The notes under the pieces were generated by a model. The model did no database searches. It was given only the letters and a program-made list of their open reading frames with translations, and was not told the origin of the DNA. Shown in pieces: positions 1 to 8,941 of a stretch of DNA of 39,075 nt. This DNA is from Alphaproteobacteria bacterium. Lineage in GTDB: Bacteria; Pseudomonadota; Alphaproteobacteria; Micropepsales; Micropepsaceae. The stretch covers positions 1-39,075 of the forward strand of contig JADZAI010000093.1 of assembly GCA_020852655.1 (NCBI GenBank). The letters are read 5' to 3'. The position numbers and the translations under genes are program-made. Every line of letters begins with the position of its first letter. Positions within the stretch are counted from its first letter, which is position 1.

Positions 1-1011
1 GAGATAGGACGTTTCGCTCGCGAGCTGGAGATTCGTGCCGATCGTGTTGATCGTGACGCCGCCATCGCCCGTGCCGGTGATCGGATAGCACTTCGGCAGG
101 CCGGTCAGCGGGTCGATGTCGTCCAGCGTCTCGCCGGTCACCGGATCGCGTGTATTGTCGGTCTGGCACTGCGTCCAGGCGCGGTCCTTGAGGGCAAGGT
201 CGGTACGCTCGGAGATTTCGGCCGAACCCGAGATCTGCCAACGGTCGCCCGAGGCGCCGCCGACCAGCGAGATGCGGCCTTCGTCGCCGCCGCCATGCTG
301 GGTCTTGTTGTACTGGCCTTCGATGGTAAGGCCGTCGACGTCCTTGCGCGTGATCACGTTCACGACGCCCGCGATGGCGTCGGAACCGTAGACCGACGAC
401 GCGCCGTCGCGGAGGACTTCGATGCGGTCGATCATCGCCGACGGCAGCACGTTGAGGTCGGCCGAGCCGATCGCACCGCGCGTACCGGCCGGGGCAACGC
501 GGCGGCCGTTGATGAGGACCAGCGTGCGGCCGGCGCCGAGGCCGCGCAGGCTGATCGTGTTGGCGCCGGGGCCGCCATTGGTGACGAAGCCGCCGAATGC
601 GTTGTTGATCTGGGCCGCGCCGCCCGTGACGGCCGTGCCCTGGATGGCGTCGGCGGTCGAAGTGTAGCCGGCGATCGTGGTCTCTTCGCGCGTCACGACC
701 TGGACGGGCGATGCCGAGTTGTACTTGGTGCGCCGGATGCGCGAACCGACGACGACCAGCTCCTCGCTGCCCTCTTCCTGGACCTGCTCGTCCGAGGTGT
801 CGGTGGTTGCGGCCGAAGTCGCTTCGGCGGGGGCCGCAGGCGCGGCCGGAGCGGCTGCGTCGGCCTGGGCGACCGTCACATTGACGGGCGTCGGATCATC
901 GGAAGCCGCCTGCGCGACGCCGAACGAAAAGGCCGTGATCAGGCTCACGGCCGACACGCCGGTCAGGAGCGCAGCCTTCCTGACGGGCGATGAGGACAAG
1001 GGGGTGGTCAA
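1..1011 (-). CDS. TonB-dependent outer-membrane receptor, N-terminal part (cut by window edge)
   Basis: Energised outer-membrane uptake of a ligand that cannot be told from this part. The 337 visible codons give a signal peptide (hydrophobic stretch, then AQA), an Ala/Pro/Glu-rich linker, a TonB-box-like stretch (EELVVVGSRI) and most of the plug domain. Plug motifs include LINGRR, IDRIEVLRDG and SSVYGSDAIAGVVNVI. The barrel lies outside the window. I chose a TTG start at 1011 because GGGAG lies 7 bases upstream and the protein then begins MTTPLSSSPVRK; an in-frame GTG further upstream lacks a ribosome-binding site. The gene is divergent from the crotonase gene at 1483. The reading frame is clean to the window edge. 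Confidence 0.9.
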   Translation of the reverse strand, partial: MTTPLSSSPVRKAALLTGVSAVSLITAFSFGVAQAASDDPTPVNVTVAQADAAAPAAPAAPAEATSAATTDTSDEQVQEEGSEELVVVGSRIRRTKYNSASPVQVVTREETTIAGYTSTADAIQGTAVTGGAAQINNAFGGFVTNGGPGANTISLRGLGAGRTLVLINGRRVAPAGTRGAIGSADLNVLPSAMIDRIEVLRDGASSVYGSDAIAGVVNVITRKDVDGLTIEGQYNKTQHGGGDEGRISLVGGASGDRWQISGSAEISERTDLALKDRAWTQCQTDNTRDPVTGETLDDIDPLTGLPKCYPITGTGDGGVTINTIGTNLQLASETSYL

Positions 1012-1482
1012 AGGGTTGCTCCCGATAGCGTTGAAATCGGCCTGCACCGCATGCAGGCCGGGCCGCGAACGGGATTGAAGAAGGAAGTGCCCTCGACAGA
1101 GCGCTTAGGTCTGTCGCCCCCGCGACCGCTGACTCCACGTTACGCGCGCCACAAACGCAGCATCAATCCAGATGACGGGGTAGGGGTGCAGGACACTGCA
1201 CTTCCCGATCGATTGTGGCGATGCGGCAACAAATCGGCGTGACACGGTACTCCATCACAGAATTGACGGTCACAACGCCTCGCGCTGCGTTGCTCGTCAC
1301 ATCCGGATTCTCTTGACGGCACCGGAACTTTCCTTCGGCGCAACTTTATTACGCGAGAGCCTTGCCCTGAGACACGCTAAAACAGGGGGGCTCTTGTGGC
1401 TGACACTTTTGGTCTTCGGCAGGGCTGGCAATGCGTCGGCCGGCCTCCATAATGCCGGCCAAAGACAGGCCGGAGGACGAAG
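1012..1482. other. 471-bp divergent intergenic region
   Basis: This region separates the TonB receptor (minus) from the crotonase gene (plus) and must hold both promoters. I see no convincing gene. It has two TTGACGG strings (1263-1269 and 1313-1319), neither with a good -10 box at the usual distance, a more AT-rich patch around 1341-1352, and an inverted repeat at 1438-1460 listed separately. Confidence 0.6.
1438..1460 (+). repeat. Perfect inverted repeat in the leader of the crotonase gene
   Basis: The arms GGCCGGC (1438-1444) and GCCGGCC (1454-1460) enclose a 9-base loop, 22 bases before the ATG at 1483. It could be an operator or an RNA hairpin. The Shine-Dalgarno stretch just downstream also carries GGCCGG, so alternative pairing is possible. 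Function not known. Confidence 0.45.
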
Positions 1483-2253
1483 ATGGGCGCCTATCGCACG
1501 ATCGAGCTGGAGAAGAAGGGCGCGGTCGCGACGCTCGCCTTCAACCGGCCGGACCGCATGAACGGCATCATCAACGAGATGATGCGCGAGCTCTACGAGG
1601 CGCTGCGCAGCATCGAGGTCGATCCCGCGATTCGCGTCATGATCCTCACCGGCCGGGGCCGCGGCTTCTGCCCCGGCGCCGACATCACCCACTACGCCGA
1701 CGGCAAGCCCGACGAAGAGCTGCTGCTCGAATATTTCGACGTGACGCGGCTGTTCCACGAGCTGCCCTGCGTCACCATTGCCGCAATCAACGGCGCCTGC
1801 GCCGGCGCCGGGCTCGGCTGGGCTTCGGCCTGCGACCTCCGCTATGCCGCCGACGACGCCAAGTTCAACTCGGCCTTCCTCGGTGTGGGGATATCGGGCG
1901 ACATGGCGCTGCCCTGGTTCCTCACCCGCATCGTCGGCGCGACGCGGGCCCGCGACCTCTGCTTCTTCCCGCGCAAATTCACGACTGCCGAGGCCAAGGC
2001 CTGGGGCTATGTCCTCGACAGCTTCCCGCTCGACCGGCTGATGCCGGAGGTCGAGAGCCGGGCCGAGGTGCTCGCCGCCAGCGCGCCGCCGGCGCTGAAA
2101 GGCATGAAGCAGAACTTCCTCTCGGCGGAAGTCATGAATCTCAAGGATTATATCGCCATCGAATCGGCGCGGCACCGGATGACCGGCGCGTCGCCCGAAT
2201 CCAAGGCCGCCTTCCAGAATTTCCCCTATCGCAGCCAGAAGGACGCAAAATGA
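1483..2253 (+). CDS. Enoyl-CoA hydratase/isomerase (crotonase) family protein, active-site variant
   Basis: A 256-residue crotonase-fold protein, the usual family length, expected to act on a CoA thioester in the cytosol. The oxyanion-hole regions are visible at GRGFCPGADI (residues 59-68) and INGACAGAGLG (102-112). The segment that normally carries the two hydratase glutamates reads FLGVGISGDMALPWF (132-146). By my alignment neither glutamate is kept and an Asp (140) sits near the second position. The product may therefore be an isomerase or hydrolase, or a hydratase with altered chemistry. The ATG follows GGAGG by 6 bases. The stop overlaps the next start (ATGA at 2250), so the two genes are translationally coupled. 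Confidence 0.9.
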   Translation: MGAYRTIELEKKGAVATLAFNRPDRMNGIINEMMRELYEALRSIEVDPAIRVMILTGRGRGFCPGADITHYADGKPDEELLLEYFDVTRLFHELPCVTIAAINGACAGAGLGWASACDLRYAADDAKFNSAFLGVGISGDMALPWFLTRIVGATRARDLCFFPRKFTTAEAKAWGYVLDSFPLDRLMPEVESRAEVLAASAPPALKGMKQNFLSAEVMNLKDYIAIESARHRMTGASPESKAAFQNFPYRSQKDAK

Positions 2254-3023
2254 CCGGCTGGATCCGTCTTCGCCAATTGGCGATCATTACCGGCGACCTC
2301 GAAGCCGCCGTCGCCCCGCTGCTCGACGTCTTCGGCCTCTCCGAAGGCTTTCGCGACCCGCATCTGCTGCCGCATTTCGGCCTGGTGAACTGTGTCGTCC
2401 CCGTCGGCGACCAGTTCATCGAGATCTGCGCCACCGCCCGCGAGGGCACGCAGGGCGAGCGCTTCCTGAAGCGCCGCGGCGAGGGCGGCTACATGGTCAT
2501 CCTCCAGGCCGATCCGCATGCCGCCTTCCGGGCCCGCATGGACGATCTGAAGATACGCGTCATCGCCGAACAGGCGAAGCCCGCCTATCACATGGTCCAG
2601 CTCCACCCGCGCGACACCGGCGGCCCGATGCTGGAGGTCGACTGGCACGAAGGCGGTGACACGCCCGAGCGGCCCTGGTCTCATGCCGTCGGCCACGACT
2701 GGCGCAAGGGCATCCGCACCGGGCGCGTCCAGGCGATCGCCGGGGCGGAAATCCAGTCGGAAGACCCGGCCGGCCTCGCCGCCCGCTGGTCGGAAATCCT
2801 CGGCCGCCCGTCGCGGGCCGGCAAGGACGGCGCGCATCACATCGCGATCGACGAGAGCGAGCTCCGTTTCGTGCCCGTGACCGACGGCCGGGGGGAAGGC
2901 CTCGGCGGCATCGACATAAGGAGCTCACAGAAGGGCCAGGTGCTCGCCGCCGCCCGCAAGCGGGACCTGCCCGTGAAGGGCAACACGATCAACCTCCTCG
3001 GCATCCGCTTCAACCTGGTCTGA
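2250..3023 (+). CDS. VOC (glyoxalase/dioxygenase-fold) family protein
   Basis: A 257-residue protein starting MTGWIRLRQLAIITGDLE. The opening has the pattern of a VOC-superfamily betaalphabetabetabeta module, in which a lineage statement such as LAIITGDLEAAVAPL precedes a short helix. Later segments (FIEICATAREGTQGE; PMLEVDWHEGG) recall the PF13468 glyoxalase-like group, and the second half (from about residue 155) looks like a second module. Metal ligands cannot be assigned with confidence. The start overlaps the stop of the crotonase gene by ATGA, so joint action on one substrate is likely (inference). The gene converges on the permease gene ending at 3028 with only 4 bases between them. 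Confidence 0.8.
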   Translation: MTGWIRLRQLAIITGDLEAAVAPLLDVFGLSEGFRDPHLLPHFGLVNCVVPVGDQFIEICATAREGTQGERFLKRRGEGGYMVILQADPHAAFRARMDDLKIRVIAEQAKPAYHMVQLHPRDTGGPMLEVDWHEGGDTPERPWSHAVGHDWRKGIRTGRVQAIAGAEIQSEDPAGLAARWSEILGRPSRAGKDGAHHIAIDESELRFVPVTDGRGEGLGGIDIRSSQKGQVLAAARKRDLPVKGNTINLLGIRFNLV

Positions 3024-3027
3024 CGGC

Positions 3028-4194
3028 TCAGGGCGAACGATAGGGGTCTGCGGCATCGCGCAGACCGTCGCCGAGGAAGTTGAAGGCGAGCACGGTCACG
3101 ATCACCGGCAGCGCCGGCAGCATCAGCCACGGATGCACCGACAGCGCGGCGAAGCTCTGCGCATCGTTCAGCAGCGAACCCCAGCTCACCAGCGGGTCGC
3201 GGATACCGAGGCCCAGGAACGACAGCGCCGTCTCGCCGAGGATCATCGCCGGGATGGCGAGCGTGACGCTGGCGATGAGGTGGCTGGAGAAATTCGGCAG
3301 CAGATGGCGGAACAGGATGCGCCGCCGCCTGGCGCCCATCATGGCGGCGGCGACGGCGTAGTCCTCCTCGCGAAGCTGCATCACCTTGGCGCGGACACCG
3401 AGCGCCAGGCCCGGCCAGTCGAGCAGGCCGAGGATCACCGTGATGCCGAGGAACACCGACAGCGCCGGCCAGGTCGCCGGGATCGCTGCCGACAGCGCGA
3501 GCCAGAGCGGCAGCTCGGGCAGCGAGCGCAGCAGCTCGATCAGCCGGAGGATGCTCCAGTCCCACCAGCCGCCGAAATAGCCGGCGATACCGCCGAAGAA
3601 GACGCCGAGCACGAAGCTGATCGTGACGCCGATGAGGCCGATGGTCAGCGAGATGCGGGCGCCGAACACCATGCGGCTGAAGAGATCCCGCCCGATATTG
3701 TCGGTGCCGAAGAGAAAGACCGTGCCGCCCTCCGGTGCGCAGAAGAGCCGTGCCCGCGTTTCGATCAGCCCCAGCAGATGATAGGGTTCGCCGGCGCAGA
3801 ACCAGCGCAGCGTCTGCTTGTGCGCCGGATCGGACTCGTAGATGCGGCGGAGATTTTCAAGGTCGATCGACGGTGTCGTCGCCGTCACGAAGGGCGCGGC
3901 CGGCCCGCCGTCCCACACCTGCACGAGTTGGGGGGGATGCTGGATGCGGTCCGGGAAGCGCTGCCCGGCGGAATAGGGTGCGAAGAACTCCGCGAACGGC
4001 ACCACCAGCAGATAGAGGAAGGCGAGGCCCCAGAAGGCGAGCAGCGCGAGCCGGCGGCGCCTGAACTTGCGCCACATGACGCGCCAGGCGTCGGCACCGG
4101 CATCGCTGCCGACGAGCGGCGGTGCGGGCGCGAAGGGCCGCTCGTCCGTCCAGTGCGGCGGCGGCGGATCCTGGAGGGGCGGCGCTGCGCTCAT
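3028..4194 (-). CDS. Dpp/Opp-type ABC transporter permease (DppC/OppC-like)
   Basis: A 388-residue inner-membrane permease, second of the pair and last gene of the nine-gene unit. A cytosolic N-terminus (1-47) leads to TM1 (about 48-68), then a long presumed periplasmic region (about 70-158) ending in the family motif GTDNIGRDLFSR (163-174). Further TM segments follow, with the ATPase-contacting loop YAVAAAMMGARRRR and the LSFLGLGI stretch. The external insert between TM1 and the GTD motif, with two Cys in its WFCAG and RLFCAP parts, is longer than in classical DppC and recalls the YejE-like subgroup. The ATG at 4194 overlaps the stop of the upstream permease (ATGA). Read-through of a longer same-frame ORF into that upstream gene is not biological. 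Confidence 0.9.
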   Translation of the reverse strand: MSAAPPLQDPPPPHWTDERPFAPAPPLVGSDAGADAWRVMWRKFRRRRLALLAFWGLAFLYLLVVPFAEFFAPYSAGQRFPDRIQHPPQLVQVWDGGPAAPFVTATTPSIDLENLRRIYESDPAHKQTLRWFCAGEPYHLLGLIETRARLFCAPEGGTVFLFGTDNIGRDLFSRMVFGARISLTIGLIGVTISFVLGVFFGGIAGYFGGWWDWSILRLIELLRSLPELPLWLALSAAIPATWPALSVFLGITVILGLLDWPGLALGVRAKVMQLREEDYAVAAAMMGARRRRILFRHLLPNFSSHLIASVTLAIPAMILGETALSFLGLGIRDPLVSWGSLLNDAQSFAALSVHPWLMLPALPVIVTVLAFNFLGDGLRDAADPYRSP

Positions 4195-5216
4195 GCGCTC
4201 GACCGCTCGCCCAGCCGGATGCGCGGATCGAGCGCGGCCAGGATGAGGTCCGAGATCAGCATGCCGACGAGCGTCAGCGCGGCGGTGAAGAAGAGGATGA
4301 AGGCGGCGAGGAAGGTGTCCTGCCCGCGCAGCGCATCCAGCAGCACCGGCCCGACCGTCTGGAGGTTCAGCACGACCGAGACGATGACAGAGCCCGACAC
4401 CATGCTCGGCAGGAGGTTGCCGATGTCGGCGACGAAAGGCGCGAAGGCGACGCGCAGCGGATAGCGCATCGTCAGCGTCGTCTCGTTCAGGCCCCGCGCC
4501 CGCGCGGCGACGACATAGGGCTTGTTCATCTCGTCCAGCAGATTGGCGCGCAGCCGGCGGATCATGATGCCCGCCGAGCCCAGCGCGATGACGAGAGCGG
4601 GGATCGCGAGATGCGCCGCCACGCTGCCGAGCTTTTCGAACGACCAGGGCGCGTTCTCGAAGCGCGGGTCCATCAGCCCGCCGATGGTCATGCCGAACCA
4701 GGCATGGGCCGAGGTCAGCAGGATCAGCGCGAGCAGGAAGCTCGGAATTGCGAGGCCGAGATAGCTCAGCAGCGCCGAGGTCGTGTCGACGACGCCGTTC
4801 GGCCGCCGCGCCGCCGCGACGCCGATGGGGAAGGCGATGAGATAGACGAGGAACACGGTCGCGAGATTGAGCAGCGCCGTCAGCCCGATGCGGTCGCCCA
4901 GTACCTCGGAGACCGGCTTCGATTTCTGGAACGACCAGCCCCACTCGCCCTGGAGCAGGCCTTCGAAGCCGTTGGCGCCCGGCCAGACCCCGACCCAGAT
5001 CGCGTAGCGGACGAGGAACGGCTCGTCGAACGAGAACTCCTTGCGCAGGAATGCGATGCGCGCCGCGCCCGCGCCTTCGCCCTGGCTTTGCAGCTCCTGG
5101 AGCTCGTTCGACAGATAGTCGCCCGGCGGCAGTTCGACGACCGCGAAGATCAGCAGGCTGACCGCGAAGAGGGCCGGCACCATGGAAAGGACGCGCCGAA
5201 GCGCATAGCGCCACAT
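4191..5216 (-). CDS. Dpp/Opp-type ABC transporter permease (DppB/OppB-like)
   Basis: A 341-residue inner-membrane permease. TM1 is at about 8-27, followed by an external stretch (28-110) with the family-typical GEWGWSF, then five more hydrophobic segments at about 115-135, 145-170, 203-222, 270-287 and 303-325. The EAA-type loop that contacts the ATPase reads YVVAARARGL (234-243). The protein ends LDPRIRL plus a short tail, as is usual in this family. It would form the translocation pore with the permease encoded next. It starts 7 bases after the solute-binding-protein gene. Substrate class (oligopeptide, opine, glycosylated or other) is not set by the sequence. Confidence 0.92.
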   Translation of the reverse strand: MWRYALRRVLSMVPALFAVSLLIFAVVELPPGDYLSNELQELQSQGEGAGAARIAFLRKEFSFDEPFLVRYAIWVGVWPGANGFEGLLQGEWGWSFQKSKPVSEVLGDRIGLTALLNLATVFLVYLIAFPIGVAAARRPNGVVDTTSALLSYLGLAIPSFLLALILLTSAHAWFGMTIGGLMDPRFENAPWSFEKLGSVAAHLAIPALVIALGSAGIMIRRLRANLLDEMNKPYVVAARARGLNETTLTMRYPLRVAFAPFVADIGNLLPSMVSGSVIVSVVLNLQTVGPVLLDALRGQDTFLAAFILFFTAALTLVGMLISDLILAALDPRIRLGERSSA

Positions 5217-5223
5217 GGTCAGG

Positions 5224-7113
5224 TCACCGGTCCAGCCACACGGCGTCGAGGCGGTAGATGCCGAACTGCGCGCCGGGGTCCCAGCCGAAGATGCCCTGCT
5301 TCGGCACGTTGCGCACGGCGTTCGACACGACGATGGGCTGGAGCACGCCCGAGACGGTGCCGATCGTGAACTGCTCGGTCGCGTGCAGGTCCAGCATCTC
5401 GGTCCAGATGCGGCCGCGTTCGCCGTCGTCCTGTGTCGCGTTCCAGCGCGTGTAAAGATCGAACAGATGCTGCGCCTCGGGCATGTCGGCGGGTTCGCCC
5501 GACACGCCCTTGGTCTGGATATATTGCCCCCAGCGCGGCCATTGCAGCGACGGTTGCAGCACCGGTGCGAGCTCGTCGGGGCTCGCGGCCGGCGTCGGCA
5601 CGCCGTTCTCGAAGCCCGACCACACGGTCATGACGCTTTCGCCGGCATAGGCGCGGTTGCGCAGTACGCCGCGCTCATAGGGACGGACGACGAGACCGAT
5701 TCCCGCCTTGCGCCAGGTCGGCGCGATCAGCTCCAGCACCGCGGCCTCCTCGGCGCTTTCGCCGGAGCTTTCGACGACGATCTCGATCGGCCGGCCGTCG
5801 GGGCGCAGGCGCAGGCCGCGACCGTCGCGTTGCGTCAGACCCATTTCATCGAGCAGGGCATTGGCCTTGCCGAGGTCGAAAACCGCCTCGCGTGCCACCC
5901 GTTCGGGCAGGTAGAGCGGGCTCTGCTGAAGGGCCGTGTTGTTGCCCGGCGTCGCCAGGCCATAGAACAGCGTCTGGTTGATGTCGTCGCGGTCGATGGC
6001 CGCCGATAGCGCCTGGCGGAAGCGGCGGTCGCGCAGCAGTTCGCGCCATGCCGGATCGGTGACGGTCAGGTTCGGATAGAGCGCGACCTGCGATCCCTTC
6101 GTCACCGGCCACAGTAGAACGCGATAGCCGCCCTGGCCCTCGGCCGCCTTGAGCGCCGTCGCGTCGGAAAAGGCGAGGCCGCGGAACTGGAGGTCGCTGT
6201 CGCCCGCCGCCGTCTTGGCGGCGATCAGACCCGGCTCGACAATCGTCGCGCTGATCGCGTCGGCATAGGGAAGCTGCATGCCGTAGGGATCGACGCGATG
6301 GAAATAGGGATTGCGCCGCAGCCGGTAGGCCGGTCCGCCGCCCGGCTCGATCACGAAGGGCTGGAGCGTCGGCATCTCCGGATTGTCGTTGTCGTACATG
6401 GAGTCGCGCCGGTTATGCAGCGCGGCCCAGCCCTTCACCTTCTCCTTCGCGACGAGTGCGGCGATGTCGTCGGGGTCGCCGTATTTCTCGTGGAAGCGCT
6501 TCAGGTAATGCGCCGGGCGGTAGAGGAAGAGATCGCGTGCCTGGGCGAGCAGCGCGAGGAAGCGGGGGTTCGGCGCATCCCATTCATAGACCACCGTCGT
6601 CTCATCGACGATCGTCACCTTCGGCGGCTTGCCGTCGACCGTCAGCTCCTGCGGCACGCCGGCCGGCGTCAGCTCGCGATTGTTGGCGATGTCGTCCCAG
6701 TAATAGCGGAAGTCTTCCGACGTGAACGGCGCGCCGTCCGACCATTTGTGGCCCTTGCGCAGATGCAGCGTGAAGATGCGGCCGTCGCTGACGTCGATCG
6801 CCTTCAGGATGTCCGGCTGGATCTGAAGGTTCTCGTCATAGCCGGCGAGGCGCGCATAGCCCCACACGTTCAGCAGCCGGATGTCCTTGTCCTTGGGCAG
6901 CAGGATGCGCAGCGTGCCGCCGCTCCTGCCGGTGGTGCGGCCCAGCGTCTCGAAGCCGCCGACCAGCGGCTCCTCAGGCACGCGCTGTGCCGCCGGCGGC
7001 AGGGCGCCCGACGCGACGTCGGCGGCCAGCGACGGCGGGTCGATCGGCGTGACGGCGAAGGCCGCCTGCGCCAGGCCGGCGGCCAGGGCGATCGCGCTAA
7101 GCAGCCGCCGCAT
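5224..7113 (-). CDS. ABC transporter solute-binding protein, SBP_bac_5 family
   Basis: A 629-residue periplasmic protein of the peptide/nickel-type (cluster C) binding family. A signal peptide is clear ([20 protein letters not shown], cleavage likely after residue 20) with no lipobox Cys. Family features include the early NVWGYARL stretch, the HLRKGHKWSDGAPFTSEDF block and a late segment on periplasmic helix packing (FRQALSAAIDRDDIN). The start overlaps the end of the ATPase gene by 17 bases. It should deliver ligand to the two permeases encoded downstream. The ligand is unknown; the setting among glycosyltransferases suggests a sugar-bearing or envelope-derived compound (inference only). Confidence 0.93.
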   Translation of the reverse strand: MRRLLSAIALAAGLAQAAFAVTPIDPPSLAADVASGALPPAAQRVPEEPLVGGFETLGRTTGRSGGTLRILLPKDKDIRLLNVWGYARLAGYDENLQIQPDILKAIDVSDGRIFTLHLRKGHKWSDGAPFTSEDFRYYWDDIANNRELTPAGVPQELTVDGKPPKVTIVDETTVVYEWDAPNPRFLALLAQARDLFLYRPAHYLKRFHEKYGDPDDIAALVAKEKVKGWAALHNRRDSMYDNDNPEMPTLQPFVIEPGGGPAYRLRRNPYFHRVDPYGMQLPYADAISATIVEPGLIAAKTAAGDSDLQFRGLAFSDATALKAAEGQGGYRVLLWPVTKGSQVALYPNLTVTDPAWRELLRDRRFRQALSAAIDRDDINQTLFYGLATPGNNTALQQSPLYLPERVAREAVFDLGKANALLDEMGLTQRDGRGLRLRPDGRPIEIVVESSGESAEEAAVLELIAPTWRKAGIGLVVRPYERGVLRNRAYAGESVMTVWSGFENGVPTPAASPDELAPVLQPSLQWPRWGQYIQTKGVSGEPADMPEAQHLFDLYTRWNATQDDGERGRIWTEMLDLHATEQFTIGTVSGVLQPIVVSNAVRNVPKQGIFGWDPGAQFGIYRLDAVWLDR

Positions 7114-8932
7114 GGCTGCCTTTCGTGACCGTCATGGCGACCCGGTGGCCGGGCGCGATGTCGGTCATCCGCACGTCGGCGTCGTCGCCCCAGTCGGACT
7201 TTGCTGCGGCCGATACCGCAGCAAAATCGAGCCGCGTCTTGCGGTCGGCCTCGGGCGCCGCGGCGATGAGCGCGCGGGTATAGGGATGCATCGCGTCGGC
7301 GAAGAGCCGCTTGGCCGGCGCCTCCTCGACGATCCGCCCGCGCCGCATCACCGCGACGCGTTCCGCGACATGCTCGACGACGGCGAGGTCGTGGCTGATG
7401 AAGAGATAGGCGAAGCCGAGCTCGCGCCGGAGGTCGCCGAGCAGGTTCAGGATCTGCGCCTGCACCGACACGTCGAGCGCCGAGGTCGGCTCGTCGAGGA
7501 TCAGGAGCTCGGGCTTCAGGGCCAGCGCCCGCGCGATCGCGATGCGCTGCCGCTGTCCGCCCGAGAAGGACGGAGGGTAGCGATCCAGCGCCGAGCGCGG
7601 CAGGCCGACGAGGTCGATCAGCTCTCGTGCGCGCGCATCGCGCCCGCGCCGGTCGGCGAGGCCGTGGATGGCGAAGGGCTCGACGATCGTGTCGCGCACC
7701 GTCATGCGCGGATTGAGCGCGGCGTAGGGGTCCTGGAACACATAGGTCACGCGCCGGCGGAAGCGGCCGAGATCGTCGCCCGCCAGCGTCGCGACATCGC
7801 GCGGCACGCCTTTCAGGTGAAAGGTGACCTTGCCGCTGTCCGGCACGACGGCCCGCATGAAGACCTTTGCCAGCGTCGATTTGCCCGAGCCGGATTCGCC
7901 GACCAGCCCGACGCTTTCGCCCCGTGCGATCGCCAGCGAGACATGGTCCAGCGCCCGTGCGCCGGTGCCGCCTGTGCGGCGGGTCCCGAAGGCCTTGGTG
8001 ACATTCTCGGCGACGATCAGCGGCGCGCCCGCATCCACGTCGTCGCGGTGCCGCGAGGGGGCGGCGGCATAGCGGGCGGCCGCGCCGGCGTCGCTCTCGC
8101 CGCCGATCACCGCCAGCCGGTCCTGCTTGCGGCGGAGGCCGGGATTGGCGCCCTTAAGCGCCTGGAAATAGGGGTGCCGGCTTGCCTCGAAGACGGCGTC
8201 GGCCGGGCCGCGTTCCATGACGCGGCCGCGATAGAGGACGACGAGGTCGTCGGCGATGGCGGCGACGACGCCGAGGTCGTGGGTGATGAAGAGGATCGAG
8301 AGGCCGAGTTCGCCCTTGAGCCGGTCGAGCAAAGCGAGGATCTGGGCCTGGATGGTGACGTCGAGCGCCGTCGTCGGCTCGTCGGCGATCAGCACCGGCG
8401 GGCGCGCGGCGAGCGCGACGGCGATCATCGCGCGCTGGCGGAGGCCGCCCGAGAGCTCGAAGGGGTAGGCGTCATAGCCGCGTTCGGGGTCTCGGAAGCC
8501 GGTCAGCCTCAGGATTTCGATCGCCCGGGCCCGGGCTGCGGCCGGCGTGATCTGCTCATGCGCCAGCGCCGCCTCGGAAATCTGGCGGCCGACGGTGTGG
8601 ACCGGCGAGAAGGCCGACAGCGGCTCCTGGAAGACGAGGCCGATGCGCCCGCCGCGGATCGGCCGGAAAGCGCCGGAGCCGGGCTTCAGCCTGGCAAGGT
8701 CGATCGCCGGCGCCTTGCCGTCGTCCAGCAGGATCGTGCCGCCGAGCTTCGCATGCCGCGGCAGCAGGCCCATCGCAGCCAGCGCCAGGGTCGATTTGCC
8801 CGAGCCGGACTCGCCGACCAGCGCCACCGTCCGGCCGCGGCCGACGTCGAAGCTGACGCCGTCGAGCGCGCGCAGCGGTCCGCCGGATGTGGCGAAGTCC
8901 AGCGTCACGTCGCGGAAGCTGAGGGCGGGCAT
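7097..8932 (-). CDS. Fused dual-domain Dpp/Opp-type ABC transporter ATPase
   Basis: A 611-residue cytosolic protein with two complete nucleotide-binding domains, equal to DppD and DppF joined as in YejF. Domain 1 has Walker [10 protein letters not shown] (40-48), the Q-loop near 102, signature LSGGLRQR (160-167), Walker B LIADEP (181-186) and the H-loop THD (217-219). Domain 2 has Walker [10 protein letters not shown] (345-353), signature FSGGQRQR (457-464), Walker B LLILDEP (476-482) and the H-loop SHD. Both sites look intact, in contrast to the degenerate ABC protein at 15521. A polar linker rich in Ala and Arg (about 265-305) joins the halves. It lies between the MurG-like glycosyltransferase and the binding-protein gene. 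Confidence 0.94.
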   Translation of the reverse strand: MPALSFRDVTLDFATSGGPLRALDGVSFDVGRGRTVALVGESGSGKSTLALAAMGLLPRHAKLGGTILLDDGKAPAIDLARLKPGSGAFRPIRGGRIGLVFQEPLSAFSPVHTVGRQISEAALAHEQITPAAARARAIEILRLTGFRDPERGYDAYPFELSGGLRQRAMIAVALAARPPVLIADEPTTALDVTIQAQILALLDRLKGELGLSILFITHDLGVVAAIADDLVVLYRGRVMERGPADAVFEASRHPYFQALKGANPGLRRKQDRLAVIGGESDAGAAARYAAAPSRHRDDVDAGAPLIVAENVTKAFGTRRTGGTGARALDHVSLAIARGESVGLVGESGSGKSTLAKVFMRAVVPDSGKVTFHLKGVPRDVATLAGDDLGRFRRRVTYVFQDPYAALNPRMTVRDTIVEPFAIHGLADRRGRDARARELIDLVGLPRSALDRYPPSFSGGQRQRIAIARALALKPELLILDEPTSALDVSVQAQILNLLGDLRRELGFAYLFISHDLAVVEHVAERVAVMRRGRIVEEAPAKRLFADAMHPYTRALIAAAPEADRKTRLDFAAVSAAAKSDWGDDADVRMTDIAPGHRVAMTVTKGSHAAAA

Positions 8933-8941
8933 GGCGCGACC

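Noticed and set aside
1263..1319. Two TTGACGG strings as promoters of the crotonase gene
   Set aside because: No acceptable -10 box lies 16-18 bases downstream of either.
3028..5214. A 728-residue continuous frame that could suggest a fused permease
   Set aside because: Only the last 388 residues are permease-like. The upstream part is an off-frame reading of the other permease gene, and ATGA coupling explains the arrangement.
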